Shown here: positions 1 through 8,260 of the stretch, piece after piece
Numbering within the stretch: position 1 is the stretch's first letter
Layout: the number at the start of each line of letters is the position of its first letter
Assembly: GCA_027485235.1 (NCBI GenBank)
Contig: JAIXRJ010000036.1
Location: 177,760 to 241,759, forward strand
Source of the DNA: Comamonadaceae bacterium
GTDB taxonomy: Bacteria; Pseudomonadota; Gammaproteobacteria; Burkholderiales; Burkholderiaceae_C
Length of the DNA stretch: 64,000 nt
Direction: 5' to 3'
Translations under genes and position numbers: made by a program
The notes under the pieces: model-generated
What the model saw: the letters and a program-made list of their open reading frames with translations, nothing else
Databases searched by the model: none
What the model was told of the DNA's origin: nothing

Positions 1-732
1 ACCCGCATGGACCATGGTGACCGAGATCACGCCCGCATCCACGGGCTTTTTGTTGCGGGTGATGATGGTTTGGAAGGCTTGCACCATCTGGCAGGCGATG
101 GGCACCGGATCAATGCCGTTGTGCGGCAGGGCCGCGTGGCTGCCTTTGCCGCGGATGGTGATCTTGAACTCGTTGCTGGACGCCATCACGGGGCCTGGGC
201 TGACGGCGAAAGTGCCGACGGCGCCGCCGGGCCAGTTGTGCATGCCAAAGACGGCCTGCATGGGGAACTTCTCGAACAAGCCGTCCTGGATCATCTCGTG
301 GGCGCCGCCACCGCCTTCTTCGGCAGGCTGGAAGATCAGGTAGACCGTGCCGTCAAAGTCGCGGTGTTTGGCGAAATGTTGGGCCGCTGCCAACAGCATG
401 GCGGTGTGGCCATCGTGGCCGCAAGAGTGCATCTTGCCGGGGTACCGACTGGCGTGTGCAAAAGTGTTGAACTCTTGCATGGGCAGGGCATCCATGTCGG
501 CGCGCAGGCCAATGCCACGGCCGCAAGCGCCGCCATCCCGCCCGTGCACGATGCCGACCACGCCAGTTTTACCCATGCCTTGGTGCACGGGGATGCCCCA
601 GGCGATCAACTGCTTGGCGACCACATCAGCGGTGCGCACTTCTTCAAAGCACAGCTCGGGGTGGGCGTGGATGTCTTGGCGGATGGCCGCGATGCTGGCC
701 GCGTCTTGGAGGATGGCGTCGATGATCTTCAT
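1..732 (-). CDS. M20 family amidohydrolase (HipO-like), 3' end cut by window edge
   Basis: The minus-strand reading frame opens with ATG at 732 (MKIIDAILQDAASIAAIRQD) and runs without a stop to base 1, giving 244 codons of a protein usually near 390-400 residues. Metal-binding motifs of M20D peptidases/amidohydrolases are visible: CGHDGHT around residue 104-110, a PAEEGGGG stretch near 137 with the catalytic/metal Glu pair, and GMHNWP near 163. Such enzymes hydrolyse N-acyl amino acids or related amides in the cytoplasm; the exact substrate cannot be read from sequence. It faces away from the molybdopterin oxidoreductase, with a 130-base divergent promoter region between them. Confidence 0.9.
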   Translation of the reverse strand, partial: MKIIDAILQDAASIAAIRQDIHAHPELCFEEVRTADVVAKQLIAWGIPVHQGMGKTGVVGIVHGRDGGACGRGIGLRADMDALPMQEFNTFAHASRYPGKMHSCGHDGHTAMLLAAAQHFAKHRDFDGTVYLIFQPAEEGGGGAHEMIQDGLFEKFPMQAVFGMHNWPGGAVGTFAVSPGPVMASSNEFKITIRGKGSHAALPHNGIDPVPIACQMVQAFQTIITRNKKPVDAGVISVTMVHAG

Positions 733-862
733 GCGGACAGTCTAGCGAGACTTTGTGGCCCTTGCCATCACCCCAGAGTCTTTGGGGGCCATGAACAGCG
801 CAGGGCGGGCGCTTTGCATGACAATCAGCAGTCTGCAATTTTCAGTTTTTCTCGGGGACACC

Positions 863-2938
863 ATGACCGATCCATTTGACGAAGTGGCCCAGACGGTGGT
901 GCGTGGCGCTTGCCCGCACGATTGCCCGGACACCTGTGCCTTGTTGACCACGGTGGAAAACGGTCGGGCCATCAAGGTGCAGGGCAATCCAGCGCACGCA
1001 GAGACCGACGGGGTCTTGTGCACCAAGGTCTCGCGTTATGCCGAACGCACCTACCACCCCGAACGCTTGCTGCAGCCGCTCAAGCGAGTGGGGCCCAAGG
1101 GGTCGGGGCAGTTTGCGCCGGTCACTTGGGACGAGGCGCTGGACGAGATTGCCGCCCGCCTGAAAACCATCGCGGCGCGCGATCCGCAGGCCATCTTGCC
1201 TTACAGCTATGCAGGCACCATGGGCCTGGTGCAAAGCGAGTCGATCGCCGCACGGTTTTTTCACCAGTTGGGCGCTTCGCTGCTGGACCGCACGATTTGT
1301 GCGTCGGCCGGGGCCGAGGCGCTCACGCAGACGCTGGGCAACAAGGTGGGCATGCCGGTGCGCATGTTTGCCCAATCCCGCCTGATCGTGATCTGGGGCA
1401 GCAATTCGATCGGCAGCAACCTGCATTTCTGGCGCATCGCCCAAGAAGCCAAACGCCAGGGCGCCAAGCTGGTGTGCATCGATCCGCGCCAGAGCGAAAC
1501 CGCCGACAAGTGCCACGAGCACATCGCGGTACGGCCGGGCACCGATGCGGCGCTGGCATTGGCCGTGATGCACGAACTGATCGTCAAGGGTTGGCTGGAT
1601 CAGGATTACATCGACCGCCACACCCTGGGCTGGGCGGGTCTGCGTGAACGCGCTCTGCAATGGCCGCCCGAGCGAGCGGCCGAGGTGTGTGGTGTCCCTT
1701 CGGCCCAAATCCGGCAACTGGCGCGTGATTGGGGCACCACCCCCGCCGCGGCCATCCGATTGAACTACGGCATGCAGCGCGTGCGGGGTGGTGGCAATGC
1801 CGTGCGCGCAGTCGCCTGCCTGCCTGCCTTGACGGGCGCATGGCGGCGCCCAGGGGGTGGCTTGCTCATGAGCAGCTCGGGCCATTTCCCGGTTCGGCGT
1901 GCGGCTTTGCAGCGGCCCGATTTGCTGGGCCCGCGGCGCCCGCGCACGATCAACATGAGCACGATCGGGGACGATTTGTTGCGCCCTGCTTCGCCTCAGT
2001 TTGGCCCGCAGATCGAGGCCATGATCGTCTACAACAGCAACCCGGTGGCCGTCGCCCCTGAGTCGGGCAAGGTGGTGCAGGGCTTTGCCCGCGAAGACCT
2101 GTTCACCGTGGTGCTGGAGCACTTTCAGACCGACACGGCCGATCACGCCGACTTCATCTTGCCGGCCACCACGCAGCTGGAGCATTGGGACATCCACACC
2201 AGCTATGGCCACACCGATGTCTTGCTCAACCGCCCAGCCATTGCGCCCGTGGGTCAGGCGCGCACCAACACCGACATCTTCAGGGCGCTGGCCCAGCGCA
2301 TGGGTTTTGACGATCCGTGTTTTGCGCAAAGCGATGAAAGCCTGTGCCGCAGCGCCATCGGCGATGCGGAGGATTTTGAGCAGTTGTTGGCGCACGGCTT
2401 TGTGTCATTGCCGGTGCCCGATGCGCCGTTTGCGCACGGCGGTTTCCCGACGCCTTCGGGGCGGTGTGAATTTTTCAGCCAGCGCCTGGTGGACCAGGGG
2501 CTGGATGGTTGGCCCGACCATCTGCCCAACTACGAAGTGCCGCAAGCCGGTGGGCGCTACCCCTTGGCGATGATTTCGCCACCGGCGCGGAACTTCTTGA
2601 ATTCGACTTTTGTGAACGTGCAAAGCCTGCGCGACATCGAGGCCGAACCGCTGTTGGAGATGCACCCGCAAGACGCGGCCGAGCGCGGCATTGCCGACGG
2701 TGCGGTGGTGCGCGTGTTCAACGACCGGGGCACTTACCACTGCAAGGCGCGCATCACCCAGCGGGCGCGTTCGGGCGTGGTCCATGGCCTGGGCATCTGG
2801 TGGCGCAAGCTGGGACTCAACGGCACCAACGTCAACGAGCTGACCAGCCAGCACCTGAGCGACCTGGGGCGGGCGCCCGTGTTTTACGACTGTGTGGTGC
2901 AGGTGGCCTTGATGGACCCCGCGGCCCAGCCGGCGTAA
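863..2938 (+). CDS. molybdopterin-dependent oxidoreductase (DMSO reductase superfamily)
   Basis: The protein is 691 residues. ATG 863 is chosen because the [4Fe-4S] motif (CPHDCPDTC, later GVLCTK) then lies about 15-60 residues in, as usual; the frame remains open upstream to 755, but that extension has no family character. The order is Mo/W-bisMGD N-terminal 4Fe-4S domain, molybdopterin-binding core (IWGSNSIGSN; YNSNPVAVAPES; ILPATTQLEHWD) and a C-terminal molydopterin-dinucleotide domain ending near 'VFYDCVVQV'. There is no twin-arginine leader, so it should be cytoplasmic. Substrate and electron partner are unknown, and no partner subunits are adjacent. It ends at a strong palindromic terminator shared with lysA. 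Confidence 0.9.
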   Translation: MTDPFDEVAQTVVRGACPHDCPDTCALLTTVENGRAIKVQGNPAHAETDGVLCTKVSRYAERTYHPERLLQPLKRVGPKGSGQFAPVTWDEALDEIAARLKTIAARDPQAILPYSYAGTMGLVQSESIAARFFHQLGASLLDRTICASAGAEALTQTLGNKVGMPVRMFAQSRLIVIWGSNSIGSNLHFWRIAQEAKRQGAKLVCIDPRQSETADKCHEHIAVRPGTDAALALAVMHELIVKGWLDQDYIDRHTLGWAGLRERALQWPPERAAEVCGVPSAQIRQLARDWGTTPAAAIRLNYGMQRVRGGGNAVRAVACLPALTGAWRRPGGGLLMSSSGHFPVRRAALQRPDLLGPRRPRTINMSTIGDDLLRPASPQFGPQIEAMIVYNSNPVAVAPESGKVVQGFAREDLFTVVLEHFQTDTADHADFILPATTQLEHWDIHTSYGHTDVLLNRPAIAPVGQARTNTDIFRALAQRMGFDDPCFAQSDESLCRSAIGDAEDFEQLLAHGFVSLPVPDAPFAHGGFPTPSGRCEFFSQRLVDQGLDGWPDHLPNYEVPQAGGRYPLAMISPPARNFLNSTFVNVQSLRDIEAEPLLEMHPQDAAERGIADGAVVRVFNDRGTYHCKARITQRARSGVVHGLGIWWRKLGLNGTNVNELTSQHLSDLGRAPVFYDCVVQVALMDPAAQPA

Positions 2939-2942
2939 AAAA

Positions 2943-2964
2943 AGGGGCTGAAATTTCAGCCCCT
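2943..2964. terminator. bidirectional rho-independent terminator
   Basis: A perfect 22-base palindrome (AGGGGCTGAAA and its complement) is flanked by A-rich sequence on the left and sits between the convergent 3' ends of the molybdopterin oxidoreductase and lysA. It can act on both strands, although the T run on the plus strand is short. Confidence 0.8.
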
Positions 2965-2988
2965 GGTTGTCGGGTGAGCCCCGGGCGG

Positions 2989-4278
2989 TCAGTCGACCAG
3001 CTGCTCCAGCGCGAAGGTGTCAAACGCCGATTCGCGCTGGCGGATCAGGTGGGTTGTTGTCCCGTCCACCAAGATTTCTGCGGCACGGCCGCGGGTGTTG
3101 TAGTTGCTGGCCATGCTCATGCAGTAAGCGCCCGCTGAGAGTACCGCCAGCGTGTCGCCCGCTGCGACCTGCAACTGGCGGTCACGGCCAATCCAGTCGC
3201 CGCTCTCGCACACCGGACCGACCACGTCGTACAACACGCCCTCACCGCTGTGGGCCGAAACCGGCACGATCTGGTGGAAGGCTTGGTACATGGCCGGACG
3301 GGGCAGGTCGTTCATGGCGGCGTCGACGATGCAAAAATTCTTTTGTTCGCCGGGCTTCAGATACAGCACCTCGGTCAGGCAAACGCCCGCATTACCGACC
3401 AGTGAGCGACCCGGCTCGATCATGAGCTGGCGATGGCCATAGCCGCGTGCATCGAGCTTGGCCAACAGCTGCGCCCACAGGGCATCGGCCTCAGGCGGGG
3501 TGTCGCCGTTGTAGTTGATGCCCAGACCGCCACCAAAGTCGATGTGGTGGATGGCGATGCCCGCGGCCTCGATGTCGGCCACCAGGTCGAGCACCCGGTC
3601 CATGGCATCCAGGTAAGGCGTGCTGTCGGTGATTTGCGAGCCGATGTGACAGTCGATGCCCACCACCTTCAAGCCCGGCAGGCTGGCCGCATGGCGGTAG
3701 GCGCGCAGGGCTTCTTCGTGCGCGATGCCGAATTTGTTGCCTTTGAGTCCGGTCGAAATATAGGGGTGTGTCTTGGGGTCCACATTGGGGTTCACGCGCA
3801 GGCTGACCGGCGCTTGTTTGCCCAGGCTGACCGCCACCGCGCTCAGCACATCGAGTTCGGCTTCGCTTTCCACGTTGAAACAGCCAATACCGACTTTCAG
3901 CGCTTGTTGCATCTCGGCACGGGTTTTGCCCACGCCCGAAAAAATCACTTTGGCCGGGTCGCCGCCCGCGGCCAGCACCCGGGCCAGTTCGCCGGCAGAG
4001 ACGATGTCAAAGCCACAACCGGCCTCGGCAAACACCTGCAAGATGGCCAAGCTGGAATTGGCTTTCATGGCGTAGCAAATTTGCGCCTGACGTCCGGCAA
4101 AACCACGTTGGTAGGCGGCCAAGGCCGACAACATGGCGGCTTTGGAGTACACAAACAGGGGGGTGCCGTGAGCCTTTGCCAAGTCGGCCAGTCGCACGCC
4201 TTCGACCATGAGCTCAGGGCCGTGGTAGGCGAGATGGGGTTGACCGGGCATGGCCAGGGCGGTGGGGGTGACGGTCAT
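2989..4278 (-). CDS. lysA: diaminopimelate decarboxylase
   Basis: LysA (429 residues, normal length) converts meso-diaminopimelate to L-lysine and CO2, the last step of lysine synthesis. Fold-type III PLP motifs are intact: YAMKAN with PLP lysine K72, HIGSQ, the GGGLGI phosphate-binding loop, EPGRS, and CESGD with the cysteine supplied across the dimer. Its ATG overlaps the lptM stop by four bases (ATGA), so the two genes are probably translationally coupled. lptM-lysA takes the place of the lptM-dapF pair known from enterobacteria. Confidence 0.97.
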   Translation of the reverse strand: MTVTPTALAMPGQPHLAYHGPELMVEGVRLADLAKAHGTPLFVYSKAAMLSALAAYQRGFAGRQAQICYAMKANSSLAILQVFAEAGCGFDIVSAGELARVLAAGGDPAKVIFSGVGKTRAEMQQALKVGIGCFNVESEAELDVLSAVAVSLGKQAPVSLRVNPNVDPKTHPYISTGLKGNKFGIAHEEALRAYRHAASLPGLKVVGIDCHIGSQITDSTPYLDAMDRVLDLVADIEAAGIAIHHIDFGGGLGINYNGDTPPEADALWAQLLAKLDARGYGHRQLMIEPGRSLVGNAGVCLTEVLYLKPGEQKNFCIVDAAMNDLPRPAMYQAFHQIVPVSAHSGEGVLYDVVGPVCESGDWIGRDRQLQVAAGDTLAVLSAGAYCMSMASNYNTRGRAAEILVDGTTTHLIRQRESAFDTFALEQLVD

Positions 4279-4544
4279 GGTGTGAGGAATGGTGCAGGGG
4301 ATGGGGTTTCGGTGTGCTGCGGTGTTGCCGAAGTGTCCGGTGCGGGCTTGCCCGATGGGGCTGCACCCTGCTCACGCAGTGCAGGCGAATGCCAGGGGTT
4401 GAGGCTTTGCGGCAAAGTGGCACGGCCTGCTGACGCCGGCGTGTTGGGCATTTTCAGCGGGCCTTTCTGCCCGCAAGCGCTCAGTGTGACCGCACAGCCC
4501 ACAAGGGCAAGCGCGGTGACTAAAATCTTCTTTACCTTCAACAT
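4275..4544 (-). CDS. lptM: LptM-like small lipoprotein
   Basis: The protein has 89 residues, starting at [18 protein letters not shown] lipoprotein signal peptide ends at lipobox LSAC, and the mature protein begins CGQKGPL, the hallmark of the YifL/LptM family, which assists LptD oxidative maturation in the outer membrane. The tail is Pro/Ala/Thr-rich and low-complexity. The ATG is chosen because the longer open frame (from 4814) lies antisense to cyaY. A TACAAT box ends six bases before the ATG, which suggests a leaderless or very short leader transcript. The gene is coupled to lysA downstream. Confidence 0.88.
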   Translation of the reverse strand: MLKVKKILVTALALVGCAVTLSACGQKGPLKMPNTPASAGRATLPQSLNPWHSPALREQGAAPSGKPAPDTSATPQHTETPSPAPFLTP

Positions 4545-4550
4545 GCTGCG

Positions 4551-4556
4551 ATTGTA
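4551..4556 (-). promoter_or_regulatory. candidate -10 box of lptM-lysA
   Basis: TACAAT on the minus strand (5/6 match to TATAAT) lies six bases before the lptM ATG and directly abuts the cyaY start on the other strand. No good -35 is spaced 16-18 bases upstream, so this is only a candidate. If used, the transcript would begin at about the start codon. Confidence 0.4.
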
Positions 4557-4886
4557 ATGACCGACCTTGAATTCATGGACCAAGCTGAGCGTGTGCTCGC
4601 TGGCGTAGAGATTTGCTGTGACCGATTGAATGACGCGGCCGATACCGACATTGACAACCAGCGCGTGGGCGGGATGGTCACCTTGACCTTTGCCAACCGC
4701 AGCCAGATCGTCATCAATTTGCAAAAGCCCCTGCACGAGGTGTGGTTGGCAGCCCGTTGTGGTGGCTTCCATTACCGCTTTGATGGGCAAGCATGGCTGG
4801 ACACCAAAGGCCAAGGGGAGTTTTGGTCGAGTTTGTCACGGTACGCCTCGGAGCAGGCTGACCAAGCCTTGGATTTCAAGGCCTGA
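4557..4886 (+). CDS. cyaY: frataxin homologue CyaY
   Basis: A 109-residue frataxin-family protein that binds iron and modulates Fe-S cluster assembly by IscS in the cytoplasm. Acidic residues in the first helix ([16 protein letters not shown]), the central '[21 protein letters not shown]' strand region and the '[14 protein letters not shown]' segment match CyaY. The start lies only 12 bases from the divergent lptM ATG, so its promoter must lie within the lptM reading frame; a TAAAAT at 4521-4526 is a possible -10. No clear Shine-Dalgarno precedes the ATG. Confidence 0.95.
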   Translation: MTDLEFMDQAERVLAGVEICCDRLNDAADTDIDNQRVGGMVTLTFANRSQIVINLQKPLHEVWLAARCGGFHYRFDGQAWLDTKGQGEFWSSLSRYASEQADQALDFKA

Positions 4887-4932
4887 ATATTTTCCAAAGC
4901 ACTGCGTGAGATGCCCTTGACCGCCGAAGGCA

Positions 4933-7323
4933 TCAGCGGCGAAACAGATCAAGGATGCGGTTTCTTTCTTCTGCGGCCGGGGCAGAAGAAGGTTTGGCTG
5001 CAGGGCTCTCTTGGCCCAAACCCAAAGACGTGATGTTGCCCTCTTTGGACGAACCCTCAAACACCCAGTCACCGCTAAGCTGGACCAGGCCTTCTGGCAA
5101 AGCGGGTTCTGACACGGGCACGCCGCGAAGCGCCGACTCCATGAAGCCGATCCAAACAGGGAGGCTCAACCCACCGCCTGTTTCACGATCGCCCAGCTTG
5201 CGCGGTGAGTCATACCCTATCCAAACCACGGCCGCCAGATTTTGTTGGTAGCCTGCAAACCAAGCATCCATGGCGTCGTTGGTCGTGCCCGTTTTGCCGT
5301 AAATGTCAGGTCTTTTCAGAGTGGCCTGTGCCCTGGCGGCAGTACCGGACCGTGTCACCTCCTGCAGCAAGCTGGTCATGACATAGGCGTTGCGCGCACT
5401 GATGGCGCGTTGGGTTTCTTCGGGATTGGAAGGGGTCGGGCTGTCAACGAGCACACGGTCCTTGTGGTCGGTGATGCGTGTGATCAAGTGGGGCTGCATG
5501 CGGTAACCGCCATTGGCAAAAACCGCATAACCCGTCGCCATTTGCATGGGGGTGACCGAGCCTGCGCCCAAGGCCATGGTCAGGTAGGCCGGGTGTTTGT
5601 CTTTGTCAAAGCCAAAGCGGCCGATCCATTCTTGTGCGTTGCGCGGTCCGACCGATTGCAGGACTTGGATGGACACCATGTTCTTTGACTTGGCCAAGCC
5701 ACGCCGCAAACTCATGGGTCCCTCAAACGTACCGTCGTAGTTTTTCGGCTCCCACGGCTGTCCCCCCGTCACACCCGCATCGAAAAACAAGGGAGCATCG
5801 TTGACCACAGTGGCGGGTGTGAAGCCCTTTTCGAGGGCTGCAGAATAAATAAAAGGTTTGAAGCTCGAGCCCGGTTGTCGCCATGCTTGTGTCACATGGT
5901 TGAATTTATTTTTGGCAAAGTCAAATCCTCCCACCAAAGCTCGAACGGCACCGGTTTGCGGCGTGATGGCGATCAAGGCGCCTTCGACCTCCGGCAATTG
6001 TGTGATTTCCCAACTGCCTGTGCTGGTTTGGGTGACACGCACCACAGCGCCCCTTCGCACTTGTTTGGCCGGCAGGGCTTTGTCGGACAACCCTGATTGG
6101 ACAGGTTTAAGCCCTTCACCTGTGATGGTGATTTGCTCGCCATTTTGGCGAACAACGACCACTTTGCGAGGCGAGGCCTCCAACACGACGGCAGACATCA
6201 CATCGCCATTGTCAGGGTGTTCTTCCAGGGCTTCGTCAACGGCCTCGTCCATTTTCTTGGGGTCTGCAGGCAAGTCAATGAACTTTTCAGGGCCTCGGTA
6301 AATTTGCCGACGCTCAAAGTCCATGATGCCTTGACGCAATGCCTTGTAGGCAGCCATTTGTTCGGCTGAGTTGACCGTCGTGCGAACGTTCAGACCCCGT
6401 GTGTAGGTCTCTTGACCGTATTGGGCAAAGACCATTTGGCGAACGGTCTCTGCGACGAACTCGGCATGCAAAGTCCGCTTGTCATCCAATGAGCGCAGGG
6501 TCAAGGGTTCGGCCTTGGCGGTTTTGGCCTGAGCCGAGGTGATGTAGTTGTTGTCCTCCATGCGCTCAATGATGTAGAGCTGTCTTGATCGCGCACGTTT
6601 GGGGTTGCTGATGGGGTTGTAGGCCGATGGTGCCTTGGGCAGACCTGCCAGCATGGCGGCCTCGGCGATGGTGATGTCTTTGAGCGATTTTCCAAAATAA
6701 GTTTCTGCGGCCGATGCAAAACCGTAGGCACGGTTGCCCAGGAAAATCTGGTTCATGTAGATCTCAAGAATCTGGTCCTTGGTCAACAGGTGTTCGAGTT
6801 TGTAGGTCAATAAAATTTCATAGATTTTGCGGGTGTATGTTTTTTCGGACGACAAATACACATTGCGCGCCACCTGCATGGTGATGGTCGAGGCGCCTTG
6901 GCTTTTGAGCCGTCCGATGTTGGCGATACCCGCTCGCAAAATGCCCAAATAATCCACGCCACCGTGTTGGTAGAAACGGTTGTCCTCGATCGACAACACC
7001 GCATTTTTCATGACTTGAGGAATGTCTTGGATGGGGGTGAGTTGTCGACGCTCCTCGCCGAACTCGCCCATCAGTTGTCCATCGGCTGTGTAAATGCGCA
7101 AGGGCAGTTTGGGCTTGTAATCGGCCAAGTCTGAAATGTCAGGCAGGTTGGGGTACGCCACGACCATCGCCACGCCGACAACCAAGAAGATGGACAGGAG
7201 AGCGGCCACCAAAAGACCGGTGCACCACAGGGTCAGTTTCACGGCCCATGAAGACATGGACCTTGGCTGAGATGAGCGCGCCTGGCGTGTGGGTTCTTGG
7301 GGTGTTTTGTCTTGGGCTGGCAT
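4933..7323 (-). CDS. mrcA: penicillin-binding protein 1A (bifunctional transglycosylase/transpeptidase)
   Basis: The class A PBP polymerises and cross-links peptidoglycan. With ATG 7323 (MPAQDKTPQ) it has 796 residues; two GTG codons further upstream (7359, 7356) are in frame, but a TATAAT box at 7370-7365 would put the transcript start near 7358, favouring the ATG. Order: short cytoplasmic tail, one membrane helix (about 30-57), a glycosyltransferase domain with catalytic Glu in SIEDNRFYQHGGVD, an OB-like insert, and a transpeptidase domain with SSFK, SKN and KTGT motifs. It diverges from the pil operon, the same layout as ponA and the competence/pilus genes in other proteobacteria. Confidence 0.95.
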   Translation of the reverse strand: MPAQDKTPQEPTRQARSSQPRSMSSWAVKLTLWCTGLLVAALLSIFLVVGVAMVVAYPNLPDISDLADYKPKLPLRIYTADGQLMGEFGEERRQLTPIQDIPQVMKNAVLSIEDNRFYQHGGVDYLGILRAGIANIGRLKSQGASTITMQVARNVYLSSEKTYTRKIYEILLTYKLEHLLTKDQILEIYMNQIFLGNRAYGFASAAETYFGKSLKDITIAEAAMLAGLPKAPSAYNPISNPKRARSRQLYIIERMEDNNYITSAQAKTAKAEPLTLRSLDDKRTLHAEFVAETVRQMVFAQYGQETYTRGLNVRTTVNSAEQMAAYKALRQGIMDFERRQIYRGPEKFIDLPADPKKMDEAVDEALEEHPDNGDVMSAVVLEASPRKVVVVRQNGEQITITGEGLKPVQSGLSDKALPAKQVRRGAVVRVTQTSTGSWEITQLPEVEGALIAITPQTGAVRALVGGFDFAKNKFNHVTQAWRQPGSSFKPFIYSAALEKGFTPATVVNDAPLFFDAGVTGGQPWEPKNYDGTFEGPMSLRRGLAKSKNMVSIQVLQSVGPRNAQEWIGRFGFDKDKHPAYLTMALGAGSVTPMQMATGYAVFANGGYRMQPHLITRITDHKDRVLVDSPTPSNPEETQRAISARNAYVMTSLLQEVTRSGTAARAQATLKRPDIYGKTGTTNDAMDAWFAGYQQNLAAVVWIGYDSPRKLGDRETGGGLSLPVWIGFMESALRGVPVSEPALPEGLVQLSGDWVFEGSSKEGNITSLGLGQESPAAKPSSAPAAEERNRILDLFRR

Positions 7324-7364
7324 GAGGGGCGTTGGCTGGGCAAGCCGGTTGGCCACCACTTTGG

Positions 7365-7370
7365 ATTATA
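7365..7370 (-). promoter_or_regulatory. -10 box of mrcA
   Basis: An exact TATAAT lies on the minus strand 41 bases before the chosen mrcA ATG. The -35 position (17 bases upstream) is poor. The box supports the downstream ATG start of mrcA because the upstream GTG codons would coincide with the predicted transcript start. Confidence 0.5.
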
Positions 7371-7435
7371 AAAATCTCCGCCGTGATGGGTGATCTTTTT
7401 AGGAAAAAAATGAATTCTTTGGAATTAATAAACCA

Positions 7436-7464
7436 TTGTCCAACCGGAGATTAACTGCTATAAA
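7436..7464 (+). promoter_or_regulatory. sigma-70 promoter of the pilMNOQ operon
   Basis: TTGTCC (7436-7441), a 17-base spacer, then TATAAA (7459-7464), about 44 bases ahead of the pilM ATG, which has a good GGAGGAG ribosome site at 7498-7504. The mrcA promoter lies about 70 bases away, facing the other way. Confidence 0.65.
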
Positions 7465-7507
7465 AGGCTGACAGAGGGCGTTCAAAGCCCCAATCGGGGA
7501 GGAGACG

Positions 7508-8260
7508 ATGCAAGCACTCAAGCGCCTTTGGCAAAAGACAGGGTTCGGCAGGGCGCGCCATGCTTGGGGTTTGGCGTCCGGTCGCCAAGCTTGGACCTTG
7601 GTGGGATTATCCCTTCAAAGTGCCAATTTGTGGCGGGTCCGCACATCGTCCGTGCTGAGCCCGCAACCCGGCTTGTCTTCGCTGGACGCTTCGTGGCTCA
7701 GTCAAGCCCTGGTCGATGCGTCCCACCCCTCTAAAGGCACGCGCCAGCCCTTGGCCATGAGCTTACCCGACGCGGATATTGTGAGCGGGCAGATGCCTTG
7801 TCCATTGCAGTTGCCAAAGCAAGACTGGCCAGCCGATGTGCAGTTGGAGGTGGCCCAGGCCTTGAACTTGCCGCCAGAGGCGGTCAATTTTGATTTTGTC
7901 CTGACGGCGCCGGGTGTGACGGGGCCTTCACACCTTCAATGGGTGGGCTGCGCGCGCAGTGTGGTCTTGCAACACCAGCAACAGATTCGGGCCAGCCGTG
8001 TTTGGCGCTTGGCCTCTGTGGAGCCAGAAATGGATGCGCTGCGGCGAGCGGCCCAGGCTTTGTTGGGTGGCTTGCCCAGTGTGTTGAAGCAAGCCCCACA
8101 AGACTGGCAATTTCGCTGGCCAGACGAACCGGGCGCAGCGGTGGGGGGCGCTGTTGTGGAGAACGGCGCGTTGAGCGACGATGTCTTGCGCGAAACCTTG
8201 GCTTCGCCAGCAGGTCCGCGCCTGGTCGCGGCAGGTTTGGCTTTGAAAGCGTGGGCCTGA
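7508..8260 (+). CDS. pilM: PilM-like protein, short form
   Basis: At 250 residues it is about 100 shorter than usual PilM. It is recognised by position and by the segment LAMSLPDADI...LEVAQALNLPPEAVNFDFVL, which matches the PilM region contacted by PilN, and by the VGCARSVVLQ and LASVEPEMDALRRAAQ stretches. The C-terminal actin-like half is nearly absent: only a terminal AGLALKAWA resembles the family end. PilM is normally a cytoplasmic ATP-binding ring protein of the type IV pilus/competence alignment complex; ATP binding here is doubtful. A clear GGAGGAG site supports the start. It overlaps pilN (TGATG). Confidence 0.75.
   Translation: MQALKRLWQKTGFGRARHAWGLASGRQAWTLVGLSLQSANLWRVRTSSVLSPQPGLSSLDASWLSQALVDASHPSKGTRQPLAMSLPDADIVSGQMPCPLQLPKQDWPADVQLEVAQALNLPPEAVNFDFVLTAPGVTGPSHLQWVGCARSVVLQHQQQIRASRVWRLASVEPEMDALRRAAQALLGGLPSVLKQAPQDWQFRWPDEPGAAVGGAVVENGALSDDVLRETLASPAGPRLVAAGLALKAWA

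Noticed and set aside
755..862. Upstream extension of the molybdopterin oxidoreductase, possibly a Tat leader
   Set aside because: No twin arginine or hydrophobic stretch; the family start is ATG 863.
842..2395. 517-residue open frame antisense to the molybdopterin oxidoreductase
   Set aside because: Shadow frame caused by high GC at third positions; the opposite strand has a clear family match and this translation does not.
3420..3608. Small frames inside lysA and similar short frames elsewhere
   Set aside because: They lie wholly within well-supported genes in another phase.
3433..4557. 374-residue open frame antisense to lysA and lptM
   Set aside because: His/Gly/Gln-rich translation typical of antisense to a high-GC gene; lysA motifs are intact on the other strand.
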